From positions 1 to 34,477 of the forward strand of contig CALVHI010000010.1 in NCBI GenBank assembly GCA_944327365.1: a DNA stretch of 34,477 bases, written 5' to 3'. The DNA is from an uncultured Bacilli bacterium. GTDB taxonomy: Bacteria; Bacillota_I; Bacilli_A; RF39; UBA660. The position numbers and the translations under genes are program-made. Below, piece by piece: positions 23,076 through 31,344 of the stretch; the first letter of the stretch is position 1, and the number at the start of each line of letters is the position of its first letter. Under the pieces are notes generated by a model, which ran no database searches, was not told where the DNA came from, and saw nothing but the letters and a program-made list of their open reading frames with translations.

Positions 23076-23918
23076 ATGGAGATACAAAAGTATCAAGAAA
23101 AAATATTTGAAGATATTAAACATATTAATGAATTTAAAGAGGAATATTGGGAAGCAAGAGAGCTTATGAAAGTGCTAGGATATTCTAAATGGAGTAACTT
23201 TAAAAAGGTTATTGATAAAGCTAAAGTTAGTTGCAAATTGAGTAATGGTAATATTCAAGAACACTTTGCTGACGTCGGGAAGGTGTTAATTGTAGGTAAT
23301 GATGCTAAGATGGAAGTTGAAGATTATCATTTAACGCGTTATGCTTGTTATTTAATTGTCCAAAATGGAGATTCTAGGAAAGAAGTAATTGCTCTTGGGC
23401 AAAGTTATTTTGCTGTCCAAACAAGGAAAATGGAACTTACCGAGGAAGAATTTTCTAGTTTAGATGAAAACCAAAAACGATTATATACAAGAATGAATGT
23501 CAGAAATAAAAATTTGTATTTATTCCTTACGGCTAAAAATGCTGGTGTTAAAAATTATGGAAAGTTTAATAATTATGGCTATCAAGGTTTATATAATGGT
23601 GAGACAGCAAGAGATATTGCTAGAAGAAAAGGAATAAAAGAAACTGATGATATATTAGATTATATGGGGAGTGAAGAATTAGGTGCTAATTTATTTCGAA
23701 TTACGCAGACGGATGCTAAATTAAAAAGAGATAAAATTCATACAGAAAGTGATGCTTGTGATACACATTATGTCGTTGGTTCGGCAATACGCAAAACAAT
23801 TTACAATTTAGGTGGCACAATGCCTGAGGATTTACCTACACCAGATGCTTCTATAGGGGAATTAGAACAAGAAGAATTAAAGAAAATTCATGGTGGGTGT
23901 TATGTGTTATTAGTGTAA
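23076..23918 (+). CDS. dinD: DNA damage-inducible protein D
   Basis: 280 residues that match the DinD family along the whole length: WEARELMKVLGYSKWSNF, the LTRYACYLIVQNGD block, ALGQSYFAVQTRKMEL, the NYGYQGLYNG segment, LDYMGSEELGANLFRITQTDAKLKRD, and the GGTMPEDLPTP tail. In E. coli DinD is SOS-induced and affects RecA filaments on DNA. The N-terminal part resembles Bro-N/KilA-like folds. A LexA-like box before its promoter is consistent with SOS control. GTTGGTGGGG precedes the ATG. Single-gene unit with its own terminator. Confidence 0.92.
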   Translation: MEIQKYQEKIFEDIKHINEFKEEYWEARELMKVLGYSKWSNFKKVIDKAKVSCKLSNGNIQEHFADVGKVLIVGNDAKMEVEDYHLTRYACYLIVQNGDSRKEVIALGQSYFAVQTRKMELTEEEFSSLDENQKRLYTRMNVRNKNLYLFLTAKNAGVKNYGKFNNYGYQGLYNGETARDIARRKGIKETDDILDYMGSEELGANLFRITQTDAKLKRDKIHTESDACDTHYVVGSAIRKTIYNLGGTMPEDLPTPDASIGELEQEELKKIHGGCYVLLV

Positions 23919-23923
23919 ATATA

Positions 23924-23953
23924 AAGTAAGTGCATTCTATACACTTGCTTTAA
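23924..23953 (+). terminator. dinD terminator
   Basis: AAGTAAGTG (23924-23932) pairs with CACTTGCTT (23942-23950), followed by a short T-run. Confidence 0.7.
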
Positions 23954-23960
23954 TTTGTGA

Positions 23961-23966
23961 TAAAAT
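23961..23966 (+). promoter_or_regulatory. Extended -10 promoter element
   Basis: TTTGTGATAAAATA with TG-N-TAAAAT, the same as before the gene at 8846; it overlaps the tail of the dinD terminator. Confidence 0.5.
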
Positions 23967-23986
23967 ATGGTTGAGGTTGATTTTTG

Positions 23987-24445
23987 ATGTTAGAAGATAT
24001 TGTTAATTATTTAATTAAAAATAAAATTAGTATATCTACAATGGAATCATGTACGGGTGGCTTGCTTGCTAGTCTTATTACCGATATAAGTGATGCTAGT
24101 ACTATTTTAAAGTTTAGTGCGGTTACTTATAGTACTGAGTATAAAATAAAGATGGGGGTGCCTAAAGAAGTAATTGATGAGTATTCTGTTTATAGTGCTG
24201 AGGTTGCAATAGAAATGGCTAAAGCTATAGCTAAGTTTACAAATTCTGATTTAGGTGTAGGTATTACGGGTAAGCTTACTAGTAATTTAGATGAAGATAT
24301 GGGTGCTTATCTTTGTATTTATGATAAAAGATATGATAAAATTTATACTACTTATGTAGATATCATGAAATCTATGCGTAAAGAAAATAAATTGGAAATT
24401 ATAGAAGCTTTTATCAATCTCTTTTATTCGACAATAAAATTATAA
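23987..24445 (+). CDS. CinA C-terminal/PncC-like protein
   Basis: 152 residues from ATG 23987, after TTGAGGTTGAT. The CinA C-terminal domain (nicotinamide-nucleotide amidase PncC) deamidates NMN in NAD salvage. Conserved: MESCTGGLLASLIT with the catalytic Ser21, the VTYSTEYK strand with Lys53, and SVYSAEVAIEMA. The usual GITGIAGP loop reads GITGKLTS, losing the Gly-Pro end; this may alter activity. The N-terminal COG1058 domain of full CinA is absent. Confidence 0.82.
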   Translation: MLEDIVNYLIKNKISISTMESCTGGLLASLITDISDASTILKFSAVTYSTEYKIKMGVPKEVIDEYSVYSAEVAIEMAKAIAKFTNSDLGVGITGKLTSNLDEDMGAYLCIYDKRYDKIYTTYVDIMKSMRKENKLEIIEAFINLFYSTIKL

Positions 24446-24478
24446 ATTATGTGTTATATTAACATTGGTGATTATTTT

Positions 24479-24652
24479 ATGAAAGTAAAAATATTTGATG
24501 AATCTCACGAAAAAGATTTGGAAATTCAAGTGAATCAGTTTTTAAGTGAAATGAAGGGAGAACTTGTTGACATTAAGTTTAGTACGGCTATATCTATGTT
24601 TGGAGAAGATCAAATTTATTGTTTTACTGCGATGGTTATTTATACAGGTTAG
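24479..24652 (+). CDS. Cse60-like small protein
   Basis: 57 residues from ATG 24479, which follows GGTGAT; an upstream in-frame ATG (24449) lacks a ribosome binding site. MKVKIFDESHEKDLEIQVNQ, VDIKFSTAI and QIYCFTAMVIY match the Cse60 family, a sigma-E-controlled sporulation gene in Bacillus that also occurs in other Firmicutes. Its function is unknown. The next gene begins 12 bases after its stop, so the two are probably cotranscribed. Confidence 0.75.
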   Translation: MKVKIFDESHEKDLEIQVNQFLSEMKGELVDIKFSTAISMFGEDQIYCFTAMVIYTG

Positions 24653-24664
24653 GGAGTGTTTAAT

Positions 24665-26308
24665 TTGAAGAAAAATACCTTTATTGAAGGAACAATTATT
24701 GCTACAGTGTGTATTGTGTTAGTAAAAATACTTGGAATGTTTTATGTTATACCTTTTTATGCTATTGTTGGGGCACAAGGGGCAGCTTTATATGCATATG
24801 CTTATAATATATATGGGTTATTTTTAGAAATTGCTACGGCAGGAATTCCTAATGCAGTTAGTAAAATTATTAATGAATATAATACGCTTGGTAGACAAGA
24901 GGCAAAAATTAGAGCTTTTCAAATTGGTAAAAAATTACTTGGATTTGTTGCTGTTATAGCTTTCGTTATATTGTTTATTTTTGCACCGCAAATTGCTCAG
25001 ATTATTATTGGAGATATGACTGGTGGAAATACAGTGGAAGATGTTACGTTTGTTATACGGTGTATTTCTTTTGCTTTACTTGTTTTTCCTTTTTTAAGTG
25101 TTTCTAGAGGATTTTTTCAAGGGCATAATATTATTTCTGTTTCAAGCATATCTCAAGTAATAGAACAAGTTGCTCGAGTTGCTTTAATTATTTTGGGTAG
25201 TTATATTGCTATTAAATGGTTGAATCTTGATGTTACAACTGGTGTTGGGGTTGCTGTTTTTGGAGCTTTTGTTGGAGGATTATTTGCATTTTTCTATGTT
25301 TATGATAAATTACGAAAAAATAAAAAAGAACTTTGTTTAGATCAAAAATTTGCGAATAAAGATTCTGTAACTAATAAAGAAATTATAAAGAAAATTATTC
25401 ACTATGCTATACCTTTAGTTATTGTTAGTATTGCTTTTACTATTTATAATAATGTAGATATGATTCTTATATTAAGAACCATGGATTATCTTGGTATGCC
25501 TGCTAGTGAGGTTGAATTTATTGCTACTGGTATTTCAACATGGGCAGCTAAAATTAGTATTATCGTCTCTAGTGTTGCTTTAGGTTTATCTGCTAGTTTA
25601 ATTCCTAGTATGGTAGAATCTTTTACTTTGAAAAAATATAATGATTTAAATCATAAATTTAATCAATCTTTGCAAATAATCTTATTTATAAGTTTACCTA
25701 TGTGTGTAGGGATTAGTTTACTTGCTACAAGTATTTGGACGGTCTTCTATGATTATAGTGCTCTTGGAACAAATATTTTGGCTGTAGCTATTTTTGCACC
25801 ACTTTTCTCTAATTTGTATACTGTTGCCAATAATACGCTTCAAAGTATGAATAAATTTAAAATGGTTTATATTAGTTCAATTACAGGAATTGTTTTAAAT
25901 GCTTTGTTAGATGTTCCTTTTATGCTTTTATTTAATTTAATTGGAATTCCTGCTTATTGGGGGGCCACATTAGCTACTGTTGTTGGGTTTAGTTCTACGG
26001 TAGTTATTACTATGATATATTTAAAGAAAAAATATCAGTTTCAGTATACTGATATTAGTAAAATGTTTCGTAAAATATTAGTTCCTTTATTTACGATGAT
26101 TGCTGTTGTTATTTTAATGAAGTTATTTATTCCTGTTAGTTATGATAGTCGTTTTTCTTGTTTGGTTTATATTGCTGTTATCTCGATGGTAGGAGCGACA
26201 TCTTATTTTATTGTTTCTCATAAAATGGGGATAATCGATGAGATTTTAGGGAAGAATTATCTAGCTAGATTGAAAAATAAATTTGTTCACAAGAAAAAAG
26301 AGGTCTAA
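24665..26308 (+). CDS. MurJ/SpoVB-type lipid flippase
   Basis: 547 residues from the TTG at 24665, eight bases after AGGGAG; an in-frame GTG at 24656 overlaps that site. About 14 membrane helices in the MOP superfamily pattern. The N-terminus (GTIIATVCIVLVKILGMFYV followed by PFYAIVGAQGAALYAYAYN) matches the SpoVB/YtgP group, whose YtgP member is the lipid II flippase MurJ of Bacillus. It would move lipid-linked peptidoglycan precursors across the membrane. Lies behind the Cse60-like gene. The stop codon falls within a palindromic terminator shared with the converging gene. Confidence 0.88.
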   Translation: MKKNTFIEGTIIATVCIVLVKILGMFYVIPFYAIVGAQGAALYAYAYNIYGLFLEIATAGIPNAVSKIINEYNTLGRQEAKIRAFQIGKKLLGFVAVIAFVILFIFAPQIAQIIIGDMTGGNTVEDVTFVIRCISFALLVFPFLSVSRGFFQGHNIISVSSISQVIEQVARVALIILGSYIAIKWLNLDVTTGVGVAVFGAFVGGLFAFFYVYDKLRKNKKELCLDQKFANKDSVTNKEIIKKIIHYAIPLVIVSIAFTIYNNVDMILILRTMDYLGMPASEVEFIATGISTWAAKISIIVSSVALGLSASLIPSMVESFTLKKYNDLNHKFNQSLQIILFISLPMCVGISLLATSIWTVFYDYSALGTNILAVAIFAPLFSNLYTVANNTLQSMNKFKMVYISSITGIVLNALLDVPFMLLFNLIGIPAYWGATLATVVGFSSTVVITMIYLKKKYQFQYTDISKMFRKILVPLFTMIAVVILMKLFIPVSYDSRFSCLVYIAVISMVGATSYFIVSHKMGIIDEILGKNYLARLKNKFVHKKKEV

Positions 26309-26315
26309 TTAGACC
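26296..26315 (-). terminator. Terminator in converging stop codons
   Basis: GGTCTAATTAGACC (26302-26315) contains the TAA of the flippase gene and the TTA (reverse stop) of the coiled-coil gene. On the minus strand it is followed by TCTTTTTT. Confidence 0.75.
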
Positions 26316-26632
26316 ATATACATATTTGTTGTATTATCGATTTCTTCGGTCTGATAAAGATTCATATTTTCTAATTTAGTTATCCTAGCATCAATACGAT
26401 TGATTTGACGCTCTAATTTAGATAAACGTGATTCTATATCATTATAATCTGTCATATTTGCATTCATATTACTAGGTACGTTATAATTCATAGGTGTAGC
26501 GGGACCAGCATAAAAACTTGATTGGGAGCTAGTTTGGAAGGGAGCATTTGCTATATTCATGTTGGGGTTTGGCATGTTTGCTTGAGCAAAGTAACTAGAT
26601 CCTTCAAAAAAAGTATTTCTATCCTTTTTCAT
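26309..26632 (-). CDS. Asn/Met-rich coiled-coil protein of unknown function
   Basis: 107 residues. The first 60 are low-complexity (Asn, Met, Pro, Ala; several repeats of a PNMN-type run), and residues 64-92 form a coiled coil (IESRLSKLERQINRIDARIT). Such layouts occur in spore-coat-like or scaffold proteins, but no family is recognised. AAAGGATGA precedes the ATG. It lies between the flippase and the trmB gene on the opposite strand. Confidence 0.7.
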   Translation of the reverse strand: MKKDRNTFFEGSSYFAQANMPNPNMNIANAPFQTSSQSSFYAGPATPMNYNVPSNMNANMTDYNDIESRLSKLERQINRIDARITKLENMNLYQTEEIDNTTNMYMV

Positions 26633-26685
26633 ACATTCATCCTTTCAATTTATTATATGTTTTATTTAGAAAGCAGTGATTTATT

Positions 26686-27309
26686 TTGAGACTTAGAAAT
26701 TTAAAAAATAAAGATGTTTTATTAGAGGAGTGCTCTTATTTAATTCATGAGCCTTGGGAATATAAAGGAAAATGGCATGAAGTTTTTCAAAATTGCCAAC
26801 CAATTCATTTGGAAATTGGGATGGGGAAAGGTGATTTTATTTATGAAATGGCACTTAAAAATCCAGACATTAATTTTATTGGAATTGAAAAATATAGCGG
26901 TGTTTTGGCACGAGCAATTAAAAAGTATCCCCAATATTTACCTAATTTAAGAATTGTTTGTTTAGATGCTTTAAAGTTAGAGCAGGTATTTGCAAGAGAA
27001 ATTACAACTATTTATTTAAATTTTTCTGATCCTTGGCCTAAGAGGAGAAATCAAGATAGACGACTTACTAGTGAGGTTTTTTTGCATGTTTATGATTCTT
27101 TGTTTCAAGAAAAAAAACAGATTATTATGAAGACAGATAATTTAGGCTTGTTTGCTAGTTCAATTGTTAGTTTGAGTAAACATGGGTATATTTTAGAAGA
27201 GATTTCCTTTGATTTAGAACATAGCTTAATTCCCAATGTTTTGACAGAATATGAGAAAAAGTTTAGAAGCATGGGGATTAAAATTAATTATTTGAAGGCT
27301 GTTTTGTAG
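26686..27309 (+). CDS. trmB: tRNA (guanine-46-N7)-methyltransferase
   Basis: Methylates G46 of tRNAs with S-adenosylmethionine. 207 residues. Motifs: the MRLRN start, SAM-binding EIGMGKGDF (43-51), GIEKYSGVLARAI and NFSDPWPKRR (112-121), then RRLTSEVFL. The start is a TTG; the family N-terminus begins exactly there and no upstream ATG is in frame. It is followed 17 bases later by the two-RxxxxH protein gene, so they are probably cotranscribed. Confidence 0.96.
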   Translation: MRLRNLKNKDVLLEECSYLIHEPWEYKGKWHEVFQNCQPIHLEIGMGKGDFIYEMALKNPDINFIGIEKYSGVLARAIKKYPQYLPNLRIVCLDALKLEQVFAREITTIYLNFSDPWPKRRNQDRRLTSEVFLHVYDSLFQEKKQIIMKTDNLGLFASSIVSLSKHGYILEEISFDLEHSLIPNVLTEYEKKFRSMGIKINYLKAVL

Positions 27310-27326
27310 ATTTAGGAGGAATGGTT

Positions 27327-28835
27327 GTGGATCAATTAGGTAGAGTATCTGCTGCTTTGGGGATTCGTTATTTAATTAAATATGCTAATAAACCTGATCA
27401 AGAGTGCTTGGATGTATTAAGGGATAGAGTTGATGAAATTAAATTATGGTGTTTAATTACTCTTTTTACGAATAATATGGATGCAGTATGGGAGAAAGTT
27501 CCTGATTTTATTTATGAAGAACTATTTTTGATGAAAAAGATAGAAACAACAAGAGGGGAAATTGTTTATGGCAGAGGATATCATAGTCGCTCTTCTTTAG
27601 GATTTAAAGAACAATTTAAATTAATTCGCGATAAATTAGCTCATCAAGATTTTATTTATCAAGATAAAATGATTTATATTGATGATCATTATGATACACG
27701 TTTTGATCTATTATGGTTAGAAGCACTGGTGTTATCGACAATATCTAATGGTAAAAATGATTTTGTAAAGGGAATGAATGATGTAGCAATATTTTCTATT
27801 ATTCCTCAGTCTATAGCCCGTTGTTATGACTTTAAAGATCTTTGGAATTTAGGCTTTATTCAGTTTTATCAAATTACACTTCTTAATGGTAATCAAAATA
27901 CTTGGGCTAACTACTTTAAAGATACTGGTATTAATTCTAAACGATATACATTTCTTTTGATTTTTAATTCTGTTAAATATAAGCTTAATCATTATCAAAA
28001 TCGTCTTGATTTATCTTTTGATGAAGCTATAGAAAGATTAAATCATATTTTTAGGGAAGTAGAGGATTATTTTGGGAAATTTATTCATTTAGAGCTAATT
28101 CATCCTTCAATAAATGAAGAATTATTTATTGATCAAGATTTTCAAGAAATGAGTTTTAGTGGTAAACTTCTGTATTTAATTAATAAAGTTAAGATGGGAG
28201 ATCCTATTTTTTACAATTCAATTATTGTTATAAATTTGTTGAAAATTTTAAATCAGTTGGATCATTTATCGAAGGATAATCTTTATATTTTAAGAGATGC
28301 TAAAAATTTTTTAGTGAAAGTTTATGCTAATATTTTATTTTGTGATTATCCTATTTTTGAAAAAGAAAGTAATTTGGTTTGGGAGTTACAAAAGAAATAT
28401 TCGTTTGATATACATTTTGTTCATGCTAAAAATGTTTATAAAGACTATATTAGAGTATTTAAAAGAAGTTATGAAGAAGCTGTAAAATATCAGGCTGCTA
28501 AAGGGTATTTATCTTATTTATTAGGTATGATGCGTTATTATAATCATTTATTAGAAGAAGCGATAGATGGATTAGATGATAAAAGATTATTTCTAAATAT
28601 TAGAAATGCTATTACCCATAATCAAATCGAATTTAGTCATGATCAAATTAAATTATATATAACAGGAAGAAATATTCATTTAAAACATTATAAAAAAGGG
28701 AGTTGGATTCCTAAAGAATTTAAAAATAATCGAATTATTTGGGAAATGATTATGAATTATGAAGAGTTTTTACAAATGTTAGATGAATTATTTAGTTTTA
28801 GACAAATTCCTACAACCCTTCATTTATCTAAGTAA
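27327..28835 (+). CDS. Unknown protein with two HEPN-like RxxxxH motifs
   Basis: 502 residues, mostly helical, soluble, with no signal or membrane segment. I chose the GTG at 27327: AGGAGG lies seven bases ahead, while the ATG at 27321 is only one base from it. Two segments carry the HEPN ribonuclease signature: KLIRDKLAHQDF (R101, H106) and FLNIRNAITHNQIEF (R426, H431); the second matches the frequent IRNAIAHN form. They lie about 325 residues apart. HEPN domains form the RNase sites of many toxins and defence proteins, usually as dimers. No known partner is nearby; trmB is 5'. Function is not established. Confidence 0.65.
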   Translation: MDQLGRVSAALGIRYLIKYANKPDQECLDVLRDRVDEIKLWCLITLFTNNMDAVWEKVPDFIYEELFLMKKIETTRGEIVYGRGYHSRSSLGFKEQFKLIRDKLAHQDFIYQDKMIYIDDHYDTRFDLLWLEALVLSTISNGKNDFVKGMNDVAIFSIIPQSIARCYDFKDLWNLGFIQFYQITLLNGNQNTWANYFKDTGINSKRYTFLLIFNSVKYKLNHYQNRLDLSFDEAIERLNHIFREVEDYFGKFIHLELIHPSINEELFIDQDFQEMSFSGKLLYLINKVKMGDPIFYNSIIVINLLKILNQLDHLSKDNLYILRDAKNFLVKVYANILFCDYPIFEKESNLVWELQKKYSFDIHFVHAKNVYKDYIRVFKRSYEEAVKYQAAKGYLSYLLGMMRYYNHLLEEAIDGLDDKRLFLNIRNAITHNQIEFSHDQIKLYITGRNIHLKHYKKGSWIPKEFKNNRIIWEMIMNYEEFLQMLDELFSFRQIPTTLHLSK

Positions 28836-28838
28836 ATT

Positions 28839-30443
28839 TTATTCATCTATTAAAACAGCATGAATGACTAATCTTTTGGTTCCGTTATTACTGCATGTCG
28901 ATAAAGTGATAATTTTATCATCAGCTTCTACAGGTACATTAAAATTATAAATGCTACGATTTTTAATCATAGTAATAAATTCTAGAAAATCCTCATCTGT
29001 ATCAAAGAATACCTTTAAATAGTCATTTGTATCGGGAATACGATAAATAGAAAATATTTTAAACTCCATGTTTTCATATAAAGTGTTATAAGTAATAATT
29101 TGATTTTCTGGGTTAGTATACCAGTTTTTATTTGCTACTTTATATAAAGTTCCGAACATGATCCCACTATAATACATGTTGTGTCCATATATGATATTAT
29201 TTTTATTTAAATTCATCGAATCATTACGAAAATCTAAGAATATCCATCCATTGGCATTATTTTCTTTGTTAATATTATGATCAAGATAATAATCATTATC
29301 TTTAGCTTGAACTACTGGATAGTCTATATTAGTATTATTTACTGTTAATTTTCCAACAACATCTTCATTTACAGTTAATAGTGATGCCAATTCTTTGTTT
29401 GTAATCATTTTGATCTCTTCTATTGGTGTTTCATTTTCTTTTGCTTCTTCTAGGTTTTCTTCATTTTTTTGTTCAATAATAGGGGCTGGATCTGTCAGTT
29501 CAATTACTTTGGCTAAGTCCTCTTCGATTGATGAGACTTGCTTAAAAGAAACATAGTTAGAAATGCCAATATAAGTTACAATTAAAATAACTAAACTTGA
29601 TACAATTAAACCGCAAACTTTTAAGGTGTTTGCTATAGCTTGCTTGAAAATGTTTTTATCTAAGTATTCTTTAGAATATTCTAAAGAAAGATAAATTTTA
29701 TACTTTTTTTTGTATTGTTTGTTTTTATTTTTTAAATATAAAGCAATCTTTTCGTCTGTTATATTTTCATGAATAATTATTTTTAAATTATGACGATTAT
29801 ATTTGGTGAGTAAATTTACTAAATTTTCTAATTCTTGATTGATAAGACGATTAATATGAATTACTTTTAAATATTTATTTATTTCTAAGAAATCTTTTAA
29901 ATCTTTTTGATCTTCTAAAGATAGAGGGAAGGTTATTCGTATGTTGGTCTTGTAATAAATGTTAGAATATCTTAAAAGATTATTTTTTTCCATGAAATTA
30001 CTTAAATAAAGGATTTCACAACGGGATGTACATTTAATATTAAATTTATCTAGACGTTCGATCATAAAGGGTTGAAGATTATAACAAATTAAAGTATTTA
30101 TATGTCCATTGCGGATTAATTCTTCACAAATTTGGTATGTTAGTGTCTCTTCTTCTTTTATTTCTAGGCTAGTAATTAAAGTAGCTTTATATAAAAGAGG
30201 TAAAATAGTAGAAGCTAAATCTATTTTAGTGATTATGGATTTTGTGATATGATATTGGACTGATAGTTCTTTAATGAATGATGATAAAATTTTAGAATTT
30301 TCTTTTATATAAATATCACTAAAAATTAATTCATTGTTGCTAATAATGTTAGTATTAATTAAATCACTACTAATTTTGCTGTTCTTTGTTTTATAAGAAA
30401 AAATAATTTGATTATTTTCGATGCTTATTAATATTTTTTTCAC
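28839..30443 (-). CDS. Class B-like sortase with large cytoplasmic N-terminal extension
   Basis: 534 residues from the GTG at 30443 (GGTGA ahead; an in-frame upstream GTG exists). Residues 1-275 are polar, Leu/Ile/Asn-rich, probably cytoplasmic and of no recognised family. A membrane helix follows at about 276-296, then a linker and the sortase domain (about 355-534). Catalytic residues are His421 (IIYGHNMYY), Cys517 (TLSTCS) and Arg524 (TKRLVIHA). TLSTC is the class B form. Sortases attach secreted proteins to peptidoglycan. The divergent neighbour at 30565 carries an SPETG sorting signal and is the likely substrate. Most sortases have no such N-terminal domain. Confidence 0.87.
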   Translation of the reverse strand: MKKILISIENNQIIFSYKTKNSKISSDLINTNIISNNELIFSDIYIKENSKILSSFIKELSVQYHITKSIITKIDLASTILPLLYKATLITSLEIKEEETLTYQICEELIRNGHINTLICYNLQPFMIERLDKFNIKCTSRCEILYLSNFMEKNNLLRYSNIYYKTNIRITFPLSLEDQKDLKDFLEINKYLKVIHINRLINQELENLVNLLTKYNRHNLKIIIHENITDEKIALYLKNKNKQYKKKYKIYLSLEYSKEYLDKNIFKQAIANTLKVCGLIVSSLVILIVTYIGISNYVSFKQVSSIEEDLAKVIELTDPAPIIEQKNEENLEEAKENETPIEEIKMITNKELASLLTVNEDVVGKLTVNNTNIDYPVVQAKDNDYYLDHNINKENNANGWIFLDFRNDSMNLNKNNIIYGHNMYYSGIMFGTLYKVANKNWYTNPENQIITYNTLYENMEFKIFSIYRIPDTNDYLKVFFDTDEDFLEFITMIKNRSIYNFNVPVEADDKIITLSTCSNNGTKRLVIHAVLIDE

Positions 30444-30524
30444 ACTATTCACCATTAATATCATAACACAAATTGACACTTTTTTAAATATTTTTAAAAA
30501 ATAACTGTATTTTTTACATTTTTG

Positions 30525-30533
30525 TGATATAAT
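30525..30533 (+). promoter_or_regulatory. Extended -10 promoter of sorted protein gene
   Basis: TTTGTGATATAATTA contains TG-N-TATAAT, about 30 bases before the start codon; the third occurrence of this motif in the window. Confidence 0.6.
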
Positions 30534-30564
30534 TAAGGCATAATAGTAAGGGAGAGATTAAAGA

Positions 30565-31275
30565 ATGAAAAAAGTTATTTTGCTATTTGGTGTTGTTGCT
30601 AGTGTTTTTGTTTTGATGCCAAGTTCTGTTTATGCAGCGGAACCTGCCGGATTTGTGGAGACTAGTGATGGTGTATATGTTAATGAGCAAGCGATTAGTG
30701 CAGGTAGATATGGTACTTTTGAAGCTGGTGATGTCAGCTGGACTTATGAAAGTGCTGAAGATGAAGCTGATGGAGTTAAGACTTGGAATTATTACTTGAC
30801 CGTTGGAAGTGTAGATTTTGAATTCTTATATATGAGTTTAGTTCCTACTGGTGTTGATATTGATGCTGTAACACCTGGTGATTCCTTTTTAATGGTTCAT
30901 CCATCTAATGATAATGGAATTACTACTGTTTTATTACAAGCAACAGGAAGTTTAAATGAAGGGGATAGAGTATTATTATTTACAGTTAGAACTGTTGATC
31001 AAGATGGAGCAGAGGAATGTTTATTAGAGACAGCACCACTTAATTTAGATTGTAGTGTTAATGTTCCTGGATTCTATTTTGATAATGACGGTAATGAGAT
31101 TAGCGCTGAGGAATATGCTCAAGTGTGTGGTAATGTAACACCTGATGATGGTAATGATGTTCCTAGTCCTGAGACAGGTAGCGTTATTCCATATATTGCT
31201 ATCGGTGGGGGAATAGTTGCTCTTATAGCTGTATATTTATTGACAAGAAAATCAAGTAAAGTTTATAAGATTTAG
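30565..31275 (+). CDS. Secreted protein with C-terminal sorting signal
   Basis: 236 residues: a signal peptide (MKKVILLFGVVASVFV, cleavage after about VYA at residue 24), a mature acidic domain of about 175 residues, then the sorting region SPETG (201-205), a membrane helix (about 208-226) and the tail RKSSKVYKI. SPETG is a variant of LPxTG. Three Cys (152, 163, 188). No domain family recognised in the mature part, which looks beta-rich. Divergent from the sortase gene, so probably its substrate. GGGAGAG precedes the ATG; a hairpin terminator overlaps the stop. Confidence 0.85.
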   Translation: MKKVILLFGVVASVFVLMPSSVYAAEPAGFVETSDGVYVNEQAISAGRYGTFEAGDVSWTYESAEDEADGVKTWNYYLTVGSVDFEFLYMSLVPTGVDIDAVTPGDSFLMVHPSNDNGITTVLLQATGSLNEGDRVLLFTVRTVDQDGAEECLLETAPLNLDCSVNVPGFYFDNDGNEISAEEYAQVCGNVTPDDGNDVPSPETGSVIPYIAIGGGIVALIAVYLLTRKSSKVYKI

Positions 31276-31294
31276 TACCATTTGGTACTTTTTT
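31274..31294 (+). terminator. Terminator of sorted protein gene
   Basis: AGTACCA TT TGGTACT, then a run of T residues. Confidence 0.85.
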
Positions 31295-31296
31295 AT

Positions 31297-31325
31297 TTGA
31301 AGTTCTATTTGATTTATGGTATAGT
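31297..31325 (+). promoter_or_regulatory. lysS promoter
   Basis: TTGAAG (31297-31302), 17 bases, TATAGT (31320-31325), directly after the previous terminator. Confidence 0.65.
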
Positions 31326-31344
31326 TATTCAAGAGGTGAGGACC

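Noticed and set aside
27327-28835. Reading the two-RxxxxH protein as a Cas13 effector
   Set aside because: It is far shorter than Cas13, no repeat array is present in the window, and the context is housekeeping genes. Only the motif similarity remains.
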